Source: Caenibius sp.
GTDB taxonomy: Bacteria > Pseudomonadota > Alphaproteobacteria > Sphingomonadales > Sphingomonadaceae
NCBI GenBank assembly: GCA_030830695.1
Contig: JAURML010000003.1
Location: 1-34,543, forward strand
Direction of reading: 5' to 3'
Length of the DNA: 34,543 nt
In this document: piece by piece, positions 8,606-17,052 of the stretch
How the letters are laid out: the number at the start of each line of letters is the position of its first letter
Position numbering within the stretch: position 1 is the stretch's first letter
Program-made: the position numbers and the translations under genes
Notes under the pieces: generated by a model
The model's input: only the letters and a program-made list of their open reading frames with translations
What the model was told of the DNA's origin: nothing
Database searches by the model: none

Positions 8606-9466
8606 ATGAGCACATTCACCCTCCCCGGTTTCGACCTGCCCGCTTTCGTGTGCGCCACGCTGGATGAGGATCTTGGCGTCGGCCTGCCCGACGGCGGGCA
8701 TGATGTGACCGCCGAAAGCGTAATCCCCGCCGATGCTCGTTTTTCAGGGGTGATGGACAGCCGCGATGCGATCACTGTCTGCGGGTTGCCGATCGCCGCC
8801 GCCTTTTTTCGCCAGATCGATCCCGCGATGGAGATCGAAATTCTGACGGGCGAGGGCAGCGAAGTCCCCGCGGGCACAGATCTGATGCGCCTCTCCGGTA
8901 ACGCCCGCGCCATGCTGACGGCGGAGCGGAGCGCGCTGAACACGGTGCAGCACCTGTCCGGCATCGCCACCCTGACCCGCGGCTATGTCGATGCGATGCA
9001 GGGCAAAGCCATTCTGCTTGACACGCGCAAGACCATCCCCGGCCTCAGGCATCTGGAAAAATACGCCACCCGCATGGGCGGGGCGCAAAATCACCGCATG
9101 GGATTGTGGGATGCGGCGATGATCAAGGACAATCACGTGGCTGTCGCGGGCGATGTGGCCGAGGCGGTGCGCCGCGCGCGCGATGCAGGGGTTAAGGATA
9201 TCATTTGCGAGGTTGACCGGATCGACCAGATCGAACCGGCGCTGGCCGCCGGGGCCAGCCACCTGCTGCTGGACAATATGGATGCGGCGACCTTGCGCGA
9301 AGCCGTGGCGATCGTTGCCGGGCGCGTGCCGACCGAGGCGTCGGGAGGGATCAATCTGGATACGATCGGGCCGAAAGCGGCCACCGGCGTCACTTATGTA
9401 TCCGTCGGCCGGATTACCCAAAGCGCGCCTGCCGCCGACATCGGGCTGGATTTCACGCCGGCCTGA
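8606..9466 (+). CDS. nadC: nicotinate-nucleotide pyrophosphorylase (carboxylating)
   Basis: NadC converts quinolinate and phosphoribosyl pyrophosphate to nicotinate mononucleotide, carbon dioxide and pyrophosphate in de novo NAD synthesis. The length, 286 residues, is usual for the family. Recognisable blocks are ERSALNTVQHLSGIATLTR, the substrate-binding LDTRKTIPGLRHLEKYA, GGAQNHRMGLWDAAMIKDNH, and the C-terminal EASGGINLDTI barrel strand. The ATG at 8606 gives a normal N-terminus. The stop TGA shares one base with the ATG of the RNase T2 gene (TGATG), implying coupled translation. nadA and nadB are not in the window. Confidence 0.96.
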   Translation: MSTFTLPGFDLPAFVCATLDEDLGVGLPDGGHDVTAESVIPADARFSGVMDSRDAITVCGLPIAAAFFRQIDPAMEIEILTGEGSEVPAGTDLMRLSGNARAMLTAERSALNTVQHLSGIATLTRGYVDAMQGKAILLDTRKTIPGLRHLEKYATRMGGAQNHRMGLWDAAMIKDNHVAVAGDVAEAVRRARDAGVKDIICEVDRIDQIEPALAAGASHLLLDNMDAATLREAVAIVAGRVPTEASGGINLDTIGPKAATGVTYVSVGRITQSAPAADIGLDFTPA

Positions 9467-10176
9467 TGTTGCGCGCAGCGACCATTGTGCTGGCCAGTAT
9501 GGCCTTTTTCGCCACCGCCCATGCCCAGCCCTTTCAATGCCGTGCCCCGCAAGGCCCGCTCTCCATTCCCGCGATCGCCCCGGACGGGCCGGAACGGCGC
9601 ATGGCAATCAGCGGCTATTCGCTGGCGCTCAGCTGGTCGCCCGAATTCTGCCGCAGCCGCGCCGGCCGGCCCGAACACCGGATACAGTGTGCGGGGCGAA
9701 ACGGGCGGTTCGGGCTGGTCGTTCACGGTTTGTGGCCCGAAGGGGCGGCCGGGCGCTGGCCGCAATGGTGCGCAACCCGGCGCCGACTGGATGAACGCAC
9801 GGCGCGCGCTCATCTGTGCATGATGCCTTCGTCCCGGCTGATGGCGCATGAATGGGCCAAACATGGCAGTTGCATGGTCCGCACCCCGCAGAGCTATCTC
9901 AAGGTCACGGCGATTCTCTGGAACAGCCTGCGCCTGCCCGATCTTGACCGGCTTTCGCGACAGGAAGGGCTGACCGCGGGTACAATCCGGCAGGCCTTTG
10001 CCGATGCCAACGGCCCGCACTGGACCCCGGCCATGGTGGGAATCGAGACCAGCCGCAATGGCTGGCTGGAGGAATTGCGGCTTTACTATGGCCGCGATTT
10101 CATGCCCAGGACCTGCGACCGGAAGCGGATCGGCCCGCCCGATGCCACGCCGCTTAAAATCTGGCGCGGGCTCTGA
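9466..10176 (+). CDS. RNase T2 family ribonuclease, secreted
   Basis: This 236-residue endoribonuclease belongs to the T2 family (Rh/I type), which cuts RNA through a 2',3'-cyclic phosphate. Residues 1-20 form a signal peptide ending AHA, so it acts in the periplasm or outside the cell. Both catalytic segments are present: CAS-1 HGLWPEG with H88, and CAS-2 HEWAKHGSC with E129, K132 and H133. Several Cys residues could form the disulfides usual in this family. Its start overlaps the nadC stop by one base. Its stop directly abuts the converging stop of tadA, leaving no room for a separate terminator. Confidence 0.93.
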   Translation: MLRAATIVLASMAFFATAHAQPFQCRAPQGPLSIPAIAPDGPERRMAISGYSLALSWSPEFCRSRAGRPEHRIQCAGRNGRFGLVVHGLWPEGAAGRWPQWCATRRRLDERTARAHLCMMPSSRLMAHEWAKHGSCMVRTPQSYLKVTAILWNSLRLPDLDRLSRQEGLTAGTIRQAFADANGPHWTPAMVGIETSRNGWLEELRLYYGRDFMPRTCDRKRIGPPDATPLKIWRGL

Positions 10177-10632
10177 TCAGCGTCGTTCGCGGAAGAAATC
10201 GCGCAGCATACCCGCCGCCTCAGCCTCGCCCATGCCGGAATAGACTTCGGGCCGGTGCAGGCATTGCGCCTGATCGAACACCCGCGCACCATGTTCCACA
10301 GCGCCGCCCTTGGGGTCCGGCGCAGCATAATAGAGGCGAGCGATCCGGGCATGCGCGATGGCGCCAGCGCACATGGCGCAGGGTTCCAGTGTCACCCATA
10401 ATTCGCAATCGTCCAGCCGTTCCTGCCCCAGCGCCTGCGCTGCGGCGCGAATCGCCAGCATCTCGGCATGAGCGGTCGGATCGCCGAGCCGACGCGGCGC
10501 ATTATGCGCACTGGCGATCACCTGCCCGGCGCGCATAATTACGGCGCCGACCGGCACTTCGCCCGCCTGCGCCGCCGCGCGCGCGGCCTGAAGGGCGGCA
10601 GCCATGGGTTCGGGCAGGGGCCAACGGGTCAT
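10177..10632 (-). CDS. tadA: tRNA-adenosine(34) deaminase
   Basis: TadA changes adenosine to inosine at the wobble position of tRNA-Arg(ACG). The 151-residue protein has the zinc deaminase motifs HAE at 55-57 (catalytic E57) and PCAMC at 84-88, followed by AGAIAHARIARLYYAA and the conserved YSGMGEAEA near the end. I chose ATG 10632 because the open sequence further upstream (to 10737) is not conserved-looking and would overlap the rpmB promoter. It is divergent from rpmB and converges with the RNase T2 gene with no gap. Confidence 0.95.
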   Translation of the reverse strand: MTRWPLPEPMAAALQAARAAAQAGEVPVGAVIMRAGQVIASAHNAPRRLGDPTAHAEMLAIRAAAQALGQERLDDCELWVTLEPCAMCAGAIAHARIARLYYAAPDPKGGAVEHGARVFDQAQCLHRPEVYSGMGEAEAAGMLRDFFRERR

Positions 10633-10683
10633 CGCCTGCTGCGCTAATATGCATTGCGCCGTGCCGCAATGGCGCGCGTTCGC

Positions 10684-10712
10684 TTGACGATTTGTCCGTG
10701 CGCCGCTATGCG
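10684..10712 (+). promoter_or_regulatory. predicted sigma-70 promoter of rpmB
   Basis: TTGACG (10684-10689), a five-of-six match to the -35 consensus, lies 17 bases before TATGCG (10707-10712). The spacing is ideal, and the element lies 50 bases before the L28 start codon in the gap between divergent tadA and rpmB. A transcript start near 10719 would give a leader of about 40 bases with the ribosome site GAGAG. Confidence 0.6.
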
Positions 10713-10761
10713 CGCCGCTTTCCGGGGTCACCCCCACCGCTTTTCAAACGAGAGATTTCCC

Positions 10762-11049
10762 ATGTCGCGCATCTGCGAACTGACCGGCAAGGGCCGCCAG
10801 ATCGGCCACAATGTGAGCCACGCCAACAACAAGACCAAGCGCGTCTTTCTGCCGAATCTGCAGAATGTCACGCTGTTGAGCGAAAAGCTGGGCCGCAGCT
10901 TCAAGTTCCGCGTTTCGACGCAGGGCCTGCGTTCGGTGGAACATAACGGCGGCCTGGACAACTGGTTGCTCAAGACATCCGATTCGAAGCTTTCCCCGCG
11001 CGCCCTCAAGGTGAAGCGCGAACTGGCAAAGGCGCAGGCAGCCGCCTGA
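10762..11049 (+). CDS. rpmB: 50S ribosomal protein L28
   Basis: This 95-residue large-subunit ribosomal protein has the family opening [20 protein letters not shown], the basic block [13 protein letters not shown], and the [20 protein letters not shown] core. The lack of CxxC pairs marks it as the zinc-free form common in alphaproteobacteria. ATG 10762 follows a GAGAG ribosome site and a well-formed promoter. It is a single-gene unit closed by the hairpin at 11075-11105. Confidence 0.98.
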   Translation: MSRICELTGKGRQIGHNVSHANNKTKRVFLPNLQNVTLLSEKLGRSFKFRVSTQGLRSVEHNGGLDNWLLKTSDSKLSPRALKVKRELAKAQAAA

Positions 11050-11072
11050 TCTTTCGGCCGGGGCCGCAGAAA

Positions 11073-12077
11073 TCAAGGCGCGGGGTTGCCCTCCGCGCCT
11101 TTTTTGCGTGATGCGTCCCGCCAATCGAGCTTGAGCAGGATGGTCCGCTGGCTGAGCGCATTATTATCATCCGAAATGATCCAGACCGAAATCTGTCCCC
11201 CCGGCTCGCGCCGGACAGCAAGGCCTTCGTAATTGTCGACCGGAACGGGTGCAGCAAAACGCGCCACTTCCCTGCCTTCCCAGACCTGCCCGGGCCTGAT
11301 GTCGCGCGGATCGGCAATCAGCAGGCGGGCGGAGAAGCGCGCCGGGACCGGCCATAGCAGCCGCCGCACAAGGATCAGCACGCGCCCGTCAGGCAATGCG
11401 GCCATCGCGGTTGGCCGGAAGAAGCGCGGCGCGCGAAAGCTGAAGCTGACCGGTACCGCGCCTTCCACCGGATCGCCCGGAAAAAGGAGGGCCGGCCCCG
11501 ACGTATCGAACCAGCCATGGCCCGATTCGGACAGGACAATGAAGCGGCCATCCGCAAGCCGGGTCATCGCCTCGGGCCCGCGATTTTCGGGCCAGTCCCG
11601 CATCGCCAGGGGGCGCACCGTGTGCGGACCGGTGCGATCCGCGCCGACCCGGACAATCGCGTTGCGCTGTTCATAGGACACCCACAACATTCCCCGGGCG
11701 GGATCGAGCGTGCTGTCCTCTATGTCCACCGCGCGCTTGTCCTGCGTGTCGGCAGCAAGAAACCAGCCCATCCGCGCCAGCGGCGCGCCGAGGGACGGAT
11801 CGCTGAAGATCAGCAGCCTGCCGCGATCGCTCAACGCCAGGAAATGCCCGGTCGGCAGCACTTCCAGCGCCGAATATCCGCCAAAATCATCGCCATTACT
11901 GGCCAGCACCCATGCCCCGGCCACCGCGAATTGCGACCCAGGTGCGGGCGGCATTGCGCTTACATCAAGCGCGGTGAAACGAACCGCCCCGTCATGATTT
12001 TGGGAAGGCAGGGCGCTGCGCCACCAGCTGAGCGCCAGCAGGATCGCACAAAGGGCAAGGATCGCGGCGCGGCGCAT
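11073..12077 (-). CDS. esterase-like/phytase-like beta-propeller protein, secreted
   Basis: The 334-residue protein resembles the 'esterase-like activity of phytase' domain family (PF13449 style). The N-terminal hydrophobic stretch (AAILALCAILLALSWW) is a signal peptide or anchor. Typical blocks are FGGYSALEVLPTGHFLALSDRG, a VDIEDSTLDP segment, NRGPEAMTRLADGRFIVLSE, and VDNYEGLAVRRE. The substrate is unknown; the name describes the fold, not a proven phytase. I chose ATG 12077, though a GTG two codons earlier (12083) is also possible. It is probably the last gene of the xseA-DUF2093-M23 run, after a gap of about 39 bases. Confidence 0.8.
   Translation of the reverse strand: MRRAAILALCAILLALSWWRSALPSQNHDGAVRFTALDVSAMPPAPGSQFAVAGAWVLASNGDDFGGYSALEVLPTGHFLALSDRGRLLIFSDPSLGAPLARMGWFLAADTQDKRAVDIEDSTLDPARGMLWVSYEQRNAIVRVGADRTGPHTVRPLAMRDWPENRGPEAMTRLADGRFIVLSESGHGWFDTSGPALLFPGDPVEGAVPVSFSFRAPRFFRPTAMAALPDGRVLILVRRLLWPVPARFSARLLIADPRDIRPGQVWEGREVARFAAPVPVDNYEGLAVRREPGGQISVWIISDDNNALSQRTILLKLDWRDASRKKGAEGNPAP
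11075..11105 (+). terminator. intrinsic terminator of rpmB
   Basis: AAGGCGCGG (11075-11083) and CCGCGCCTT (11093-11101) pair perfectly over 9 bp around a 9-base loop, and the T-run continues to 11105. It begins 26 bases after the L28 stop. It lies inside the last codons of the converging phytase-like gene, so those bases serve both as terminator and as coding sequence. Confidence 0.88.
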
Positions 12078-12116
12078 GGCCACATAGCTAGTCGAAACTG
12101 GCTGCGGTTCGATAGC

Positions 12117-13034
12117 CTATTTCATCGGGCCGGTGAAAAGCAGCGGATCGAGCCGGGCATCGCGCCACTTCATGCTCCAGTGCAGATGCGGGCCGGTGGC
12201 CCGCCCGGTCGCCCCGATCTTCCCGATGGGCTGGCCCTGCGCCACGCGGTCCCCTTCCTTCACCAGCAATTGCGAGCAATGGAGAAAGGCGCTGTTCAGA
12301 CCGTTGCCGTGATCGATCATCAGCAAATGCCCCTCCAGCGTGAAAGGCGTTTGCGCCGCGAGGATGACCACGCCATCCGCCGGGGCGACAAAGGTCGTGC
12401 CACTGGTCCCGGTGGTGATATCAATACCGGAATGGTAACTGCCCGGTTCGCCACGATAGATGCGTTGCGAGCCAAACCGGCCGGAAATGCGCCCGGTAAC
12501 AGGCCAGACGAAGCGCTGCCGCCAGCCGTCGCTGCCCGTGTCGATCGCCCGGGCGGCGTTGATGCGGGCCAGTTCAGGCTCACGCAGCTTCATGAAGGCT
12601 TCGGTCGCGCCGCCGGGCCGCCGGGCCGCGTTGATATGTTCGATGTTCCATGCGCGTGGCGCGATGGAGAGCGCTCGCGTAATCTCTGCGCCATTGCTGC
12701 CGAGCGCGACCAGCGTAGCGGCAGCCCCCGCATCGCGATCGAAAGCCGCGAAGAATTCGCCATCCTCCGACAGGGAAAGTTCCACCCCGTCCAGCGTGAC
12801 CCTTACCACATCGGCAGAGACCCGCCCCTTGATCCAGCCGCCCTGAGTCAGTTCACCGGCAAAGTCGATCTTCCCGGCCGGGGACGACGCAGGTTCATCC
12901 GGGCGCGGCGGGATACCACCGCCGGTATCCACCGTTGCTGCGGTGGCTTCATTGCCGCGCGGCATGTTGCATCCGGCGAGCACCAGTAGCACCCCGCCCG
13001 CAAGCTGGCACAACCGGCCCCTGTGCTGCTTCAT
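12117..13034 (-). CDS. M23 family (LytM-type) peptidase, lipoprotein
   Basis: This 305-residue protein begins with a lipoprotein signal peptide whose lipobox is LAGC (about residues 18-21), so it is likely anchored to a membrane in the periplasm. The C-terminal M23 domain has the zinc motif HSGID and the second histidine motif HLHW, with PVTGRISGRFG and GATGRATGPHLHW around them. M23 enzymes cut peptidoglycan cross-bridges; the metal-binding residues are all present, so activity is expected. Its ATG shares one base with the TGA of the DUF2093 gene (TGATG), so translation is coupled. The middle part (about 45-130) is an immunoglobulin-like or linker region without a recognised motif. Confidence 0.92.
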   Translation of the reverse strand: MKQHRGRLCQLAGGVLLVLAGCNMPRGNEATAATVDTGGGIPPRPDEPASSPAGKIDFAGELTQGGWIKGRVSADVVRVTLDGVELSLSEDGEFFAAFDRDAGAAATLVALGSNGAEITRALSIAPRAWNIEHINAARRPGGATEAFMKLREPELARINAARAIDTGSDGWRQRFVWPVTGRISGRFGSQRIYRGEPGSYHSGIDITTGTSGTTFVAPADGVVILAAQTPFTLEGHLLMIDHGNGLNSAFLHCSQLLVKEGDRVAQGQPIGKIGATGRATGPHLHWSMKWRDARLDPLLFTGPMK

Positions 13035-13237
13035 CACGCCTGCCCCATCAGGCGACGGGTCGCTATCTCCGGGCTGGCATAGGGTTCCTGGCGGACCACG
13101 CACCAATAGCGCAACTCCTCCAGCGGGACGGGCTGGCCGGTCACGGCGCACACTACATGGTTTCCGGGTCGCAACACGCGAAACCCGTTGGGACCATATT
13201 CGAGAATTGCGGCGGCATCAGGCGAAGACATCAGCAT
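13034..13237 (-). CDS. DUF2093 family small protein
   Basis: The 67-residue protein matches DUF2093, an alphaproteobacterial family of unknown function. The conserved core is EYGPNGFRVLRPGNHVVCAVTG, then PLEELRYWCVVRQEPYAS. The Cys residues (C30 and C46) could be functional. The start is ATG 13237 or ATG 13231, two codons later. It lies 24 bases after xseA and overlaps the M23 lipoprotein gene by one base, in the order xseA-DUF2093-M23. Confidence 0.85.
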   Translation of the reverse strand: MLMSSPDAAAILEYGPNGFRVLRPGNHVVCAVTGQPVPLEELRYWCVVRQEPYASPEIATRRLMGQA

Positions 13238-13261
13238 GGCCGATCGAATAGCAGGGAAGCC

Positions 13262-14728
13262 TTAACCAAACAAATCATCCTGACGCGGCGTCCCCTCATC
13301 CCGTCGTGAGCGCGCACGACGGGGGGATGTGCCGCCCTCCACGGGCAGCACATCCAGCCGCCCATCACTGAATTCAAGGGCAAGCGCCGGTTGTGCAGCA
13401 GCGGTTGCGCGATTTTTCACCATTGTTCCGTCAGGCGCGACAACCAGCACATAACCGCGGGCAAGTGGCGCTCTCGGGTCAATCTGGCGCCGCAGCCGGT
13501 CAAGCGCATCCAGCCGGTCCCTGCCCCCCGCGATCCGCTGAGTGACGAGTACGGGGCCGATGCGCGCTGCATCCAGCCGGTCCTGCGCGCGCTGGACCCG
13601 CAGTTGCAGCAGCGCAATGGACAGCCGGGCCGGATCGGCCTGCAACCGGTCCTTGGCGCGGGTCGCCCGGTCTGCCAGCCCGCGCCGCAGCCGTTCGGAA
13701 AGCTCGTCCAGCTTCTGCGCGGGCGCTTGCAGCAAGGCCTCGCCACGCGGCAGGCGGCGCACCCGCGCCTCCAGCCGTTCCCGACCCAGCGACACCGGGC
13801 GCAGGATGGCGCGGCGCTTGCGCGCGGCCAGTTCGCCCAGCAGGGCCAGCAGATCGGCACGCACCGGAACCGCCATTTCCGCCGCTGCCGTGGGGGTTGG
13901 TGCGCGCCGGTCCGCCGCGAAATCAGCCAGTGTCGTATCCGTCTCATGGCCGACCGCTGAAATGACCGGAATGGTGGATTCGGCGATGGCGCGAACCACC
14001 ACCTCTTCATTGAACCCCCACAGATCCTCGATCGAACCGCCGCCGCGCGCCACAATTACCAGATCTGGACGCGGCACCGCACCATCAGGCGCAAGCGCCG
14101 AGAAACCACGCACTGCCGCCGCCACCTGTTCGGCACTGCCCTGGCCCTGCACCAGCACCGGCCAGACCAGCACATGACTGGGAAAACGATCGGCCAAGCG
14201 GTGCAGGATATCCCGGATGACCGCCCCGGTGGGCGATGTCACCACCCCGATCACTTGCGGAAGATAGGGCAGGGGCCGCTTGCGTTCCTCGGCAAACAGC
14301 CCTTCGGCGGCCAGCTGCGCCCGGGTCTTCTCCAGCAGGGCGAGCAGGGCGCCCTCGCCTGCGATCTCCATCCGTTCGATCACGATCTGGTAGCTCGATC
14401 GCCCGGCGTAAGTCGTCAGCTTGCCACTGGCGATCACTTCCAGCCCGTCTTCCGGCGCAAAGGGCAGGCGATCCGCCTGGCCGCGCCACATGACACCGTC
14501 GATCCGCGCCTTGTCATCCTTGAGGCTGCAATAAAGGTGGCCGGAGGCCGCGCGTTTCACACCGGAAAGTTCGCCGCGCAAGCGCACGAAACCGAACCGG
14601 TCCTCCACCGTGCGCTTGAGCAGCGCGGAAATTTCACTGATCGAGAGCGGTGCGGCGTTGTCGCCGGGCGCACCCTTCGCTACCAGCCCGCCAGCGGCAT
14701 CATTATCGTCAGTGAAGGGACCGGGCAT
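13262..14728 (-). CDS. xseA: exodeoxyribonuclease VII large subunit
   Basis: XseA is the catalytic subunit of exonuclease VII, which degrades single-stranded DNA and works with the small subunit XseB (not in this window). The 488-residue protein has the N-terminal OB fold ([30 protein letters not shown]). The catalytic domain shows [17 protein letters not shown] and [22 protein letters not shown] long coiled-coil region follows (about 290-400) and the C-terminal LARGYVLV motif. I chose ATG 14728; open sequence continues to 14818 but lies inside purD. The first three bases overlap the purD start codon on the other strand. Confidence 0.95.
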   Translation of the reverse strand: MPGPFTDDNDAAGGLVAKGAPGDNAAPLSISEISALLKRTVEDRFGFVRLRGELSGVKRAASGHLYCSLKDDKARIDGVMWRGQADRLPFAPEDGLEVIASGKLTTYAGRSSYQIVIERMEIAGEGALLALLEKTRAQLAAEGLFAEERKRPLPYLPQVIGVVTSPTGAVIRDILHRLADRFPSHVLVWPVLVQGQGSAEQVAAAVRGFSALAPDGAVPRPDLVIVARGGGSIEDLWGFNEEVVVRAIAESTIPVISAVGHETDTTLADFAADRRAPTPTAAAEMAVPVRADLLALLGELAARKRRAILRPVSLGRERLEARVRRLPRGEALLQAPAQKLDELSERLRRGLADRATRAKDRLQADPARLSIALLQLRVQRAQDRLDAARIGPVLVTQRIAGGRDRLDALDRLRRQIDPRAPLARGYVLVVAPDGTMVKNRATAAAQPALALEFSDGRLDVLPVEGGTSPRRARSRRDEGTPRQDDLFG

Positions 14729-16022
14729 GAATATCCTCTTGGCAGGATCGGGCGGGCGCGAACATGCGCTGGCGTGGAAACTTTCGCAATCCCGCCTGCT
14801 CTCCGCTGTGGGGGACAAGCTCTATGCCACCCCCGGCAATCCCGGCATCGCACAACTGGCCGAGCTGGTCAGCCTTGACCTTGCCGATCATGCCGCCGTC
14901 GCGCAATTCTGCGCGGACAAGCGCATTGGGCTGGTGGTGATCGGCCCCGAAGCGCCGCTGGTTGACGGGCTGGCGGATTCGCTGCGGGCAGAAGGGATCG
15001 CCGTGTTCGGCCCGTCGCGGGCGGCGGCACAACTCGAAGGCAGCAAGGGCTATACCAAGGATCTGTGCGAACGCGCCGGCATCCCGACCGCAGGGTATGT
15101 TCGCACAGCCTCGCTGGAAGAGGCGCAGGCCGCGCTCGCCCGCTTTGCCGCGCCCTATGTGCTGAAGGCTGACGGGCTGGCGGCGGGCAAGGGCGTGGTG
15201 ATCGCCGAGACGCTGGCCGAAGCGGAGACTGCGCTGGTCGACATGTTTGGCGGCAAGTTCGGCGAAGCGGGCGCGGAAGTGGTGATCGAGGAATTCATGG
15301 AAGGGGAAGAGGCCAGCTTCTTCGCCCTGACCGACGGCGCCACGATCATGCCCTTTGGCAGCGCGCAGGATCACAAGCGCGTTGGCGAAGGCGATACCGG
15401 CCCCAATACCGGCGGCATGGGCGCCTACAGTCCCGCCCCGGTGTTGACCCCGCTGCTGGAAGGCGAAGTGCTGGAACGGATCATCGCGCCCACCGTGCGC
15501 ACCATGGCCAATGAAGACACGCCCTATTCCGGCGTGCTTTACGCCGGACTGATGCTGACCGCGACCGGGCCGAAACTGATCGAATATAATTGCCGCTTCG
15601 GCGATCCAGAATGCCAGGTGCTGATGATGCGGCTGGAGAGCGATCTGGGCGAATTGCTGCTGGCCTGCGCGGAGAACCGGCTGGCTTCGCAGCCCCAGCC
15701 GCGTTTTTCCGGCGATACCGCGCTGACCGTGGTGATGGCGGCCAGGGGCTATCCCGACACGCCTGAAAAGGGCGGCCGGATCGATGGGCTGGACACCGCC
15801 GAGGCAGCCGGGGCCAGAGTGTTCCACGCCGGAACCGCGCTGGATGCCTCAGGTGCCTTGACCGTGAACGGCGGGCGCGTGCTGAACGTGACGGCGCGTG
15901 GGAAAAATGCGGCAGAGGCGCAGGTGGCCGCCTATCGCGCGGTCGATGCGGTCGATTTTCCCACCGGCTTTTGTCGCCGCGATATCGGCTGGCGGGAAGT
16001 GGCGCGGGAACGGGACGGGTAA
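14727..16022 (+). CDS. purD: phosphoribosylamine--glycine ligase (GAR synthetase)
   Basis: PurD joins glycine to phosphoribosylamine using ATP, the second step of purine synthesis. The 431-residue ATP-grasp protein is full length. It opens [19 protein letters not shown], and contains [12 protein letters not shown], the substrate loop [56 protein letters not shown] and [13 protein letters not shown] 14727 is set by the N-terminal motif. Start codons of purD and divergent xseA share the palindrome CATG, so any purD promoter must lie within xseA. The low-GC restriction-modification island begins right after the stop. Confidence 0.97.
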   Translation: MNILLAGSGGREHALAWKLSQSRLLSAVGDKLYATPGNPGIAQLAELVSLDLADHAAVAQFCADKRIGLVVIGPEAPLVDGLADSLRAEGIAVFGPSRAAAQLEGSKGYTKDLCERAGIPTAGYVRTASLEEAQAALARFAAPYVLKADGLAAGKGVVIAETLAEAETALVDMFGGKFGEAGAEVVIEEFMEGEEASFFALTDGATIMPFGSAQDHKRVGEGDTGPNTGGMGAYSPAPVLTPLLEGEVLERIIAPTVRTMANEDTPYSGVLYAGLMLTATGPKLIEYNCRFGDPECQVLMMRLESDLGELLLACAENRLASQPQPRFSGDTALTVVMAARGYPDTPEKGGRIDGLDTAEAAGARVFHAGTALDASGALTVNGGRVLNVTARGKNAAEAQVAAYRAVDAVDFPTGFCRRDIGWREVARERDG

Positions 16023-16036
16023 AGGACGGCTCCGCC

Positions 16037-16452
16037 ACTTGACAATCCGGCAAGGGCTGCAGGTGATGGATGCCTGGGGCTTTCGCTATGTTTCGAACAT
16101 CGTCTGGCACAAGGTCCGGAAAGATGGTGGATCGGATGGACGCGGCGTTGGCTTCTATTTCCGCAATGTCACCGAACTGCTGCTGTTTGGCGTGCGCGGG
16201 AAAAACGCCCGGACGCTCGCCCCAGGCCGAAGTCAGGTCAACATGTTGCAGACCCGCAAGCGCGAACACAGCCGCAAGCCCGACGAACAATACAAAGTCA
16301 TCGAAGATTGCGGTTGGGCGCCGCGTATCGAACTGTTCAGTCGGGGCAAGCGGCGCGGCTGGACAGTCTGGGGCAATCAAGCTGACGAAAGTTACGAACC
16401 GACGTGGAGCACATATCGATATAACAGCGCCATGAGCATCGCGGCTGAGTAA
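16037..16452 (+). pseudogene. MT-A70 family adenine DNA methyltransferase, N-terminus missing
   Basis: About 137 residues match the C-terminal part of MT-A70-type N6-adenine methyltransferases: WGFRYVSNIVWHKVRKDGG, GRGVGFYFRNVTELLLFGVRG, then HSRKPDEQY, IELFSRG and WTVWGNQ. The last three correspond to the SAM-binding KPDE, ELF-R and GNQ elements known from this family. The N-terminal catalytic DPPW motif is absent: upstream sequence is already purD. The match begins about 15 bases after the purD stop. There is no internal stop; possible starts are TTG 16039, GTG 16063 and ATG 16066. Missing the catalytic motif, it is very likely inactive. It ends two bases before the endonuclease gene and was presumably its cognate methyltransferase. 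Confidence 0.85.
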
Positions 16453-16454
16453 TC

Positions 16455-17045
16455 ATGGTCACCGATCATCTGGTTCCGGCTGACATTCTGGCGCTTTACG
16501 AAGTCCGTGAATGGCGCAACGCGGTGGGGGTGCTCTCGACTGCCTGTCCGGATGAATGGCAGGAAATCCAGCATGCGTTGCGCAGTTTCCGTCTTCACCG
16601 ATCCGAAGTGCAGGCGGCAGGCGGTAACAGGTCCTCCATCGTTGAGCGACTGGAGCAACCGCTGAAAGCTGCTGGCTGGGTAGAAAAGCACTTTTCCACT
16701 TCGATCGTCGTGGACGGCGTTGCGACGGAATCGCCAACGCACAGTGTCGATTGTTTCAAGGGGCGCGTTGCCCTCGAAGTGGAATGGAACAACAAGGATC
16801 CATTTTACGATCGCGACCTGAACAATTTCCGGCTGCTTTTCGATCTCCAGGTCATCGATGCCGGGGTGATTATCACGCGCTGCTCAGAACTTCAGAATAT
16901 CTTCAATGGCCTTGGCAAGGACAGCAGCTACGGAAACTCCAACACGCACATGGGCAAGCTTCTGCCTAGGCTGCGAGGCGGTTCAGGCGGCGGCTGTCCC
17001 ATTGTTGTCTTCGGGATCGGCACTGGTCTCTGCATCGAAGACTGA
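16455..17045 (+). CDS. BglII/BstYI family type II restriction endonuclease
   Basis: The 196-residue protein has the family core VDCFKGRVALEVEWNNKD, with D99, E108 and E110 at the spacing of the BglII active site (D84, E93, Q95). The following DRDLNNFRLLFDL, VIITR and NTHMGKLLPRL...GGGCPIVVFGI are also typical. The length is close to known members of around 200 residues, so the gene looks complete. The predicted target class is GATC-centred (BglII AGATCT, BstYI RGATCY), but the exact site cannot be read from the sequence. ATG 16455 lies two bases after the methyltransferase remnant, so translation likely depends on ribosomes finishing that frame. Low GC marks it as acquired. Activity without a cognate methyltransferase is doubtful. 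Confidence 0.88.
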   Translation: MVTDHLVPADILALYEVREWRNAVGVLSTACPDEWQEIQHALRSFRLHRSEVQAAGGNRSSIVERLEQPLKAAGWVEKHFSTSIVVDGVATESPTHSVDCFKGRVALEVEWNNKDPFYDRDLNNFRLLFDLQVIDAGVIITRCSELQNIFNGLGKDSSYGNSNTHMGKLLPRLRGGSGGGCPIVVFGIGTGLCIED

Positions 17046-17052
17046 AAGTGCC

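Larger units (their letters stand above)
16023..17052. other. low-GC island: damaged restriction-modification locus
   Basis: The segment between purD and the adenosine kinase gene holds only a truncated methyltransferase and a restriction endonuclease. Hand counts give about 52% GC over three lines (16681-16740 and 16801-16920) against about 71% over purD (15661-15840). No terminal repeats, integrase or transposase were seen. It fits horizontal transfer followed by a deletion at the left side. Confidence 0.7.

Noticed and set aside
11517-12989. A plus-strand open frame of 490 codons opposite the phytase-like and M23 genes
   Set aside because: The minus strand has two proteins with signal peptides and complete M23 motifs. 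The plus frame crosses both genes and has no motif of its own.
15898-16038. Extension of the methyltransferase frame upstream into purD
   Set aside because: The part before 16037 is the purD C-terminus read in another frame and does not resemble MT-A70 proteins, so it is not the missing N-terminus.
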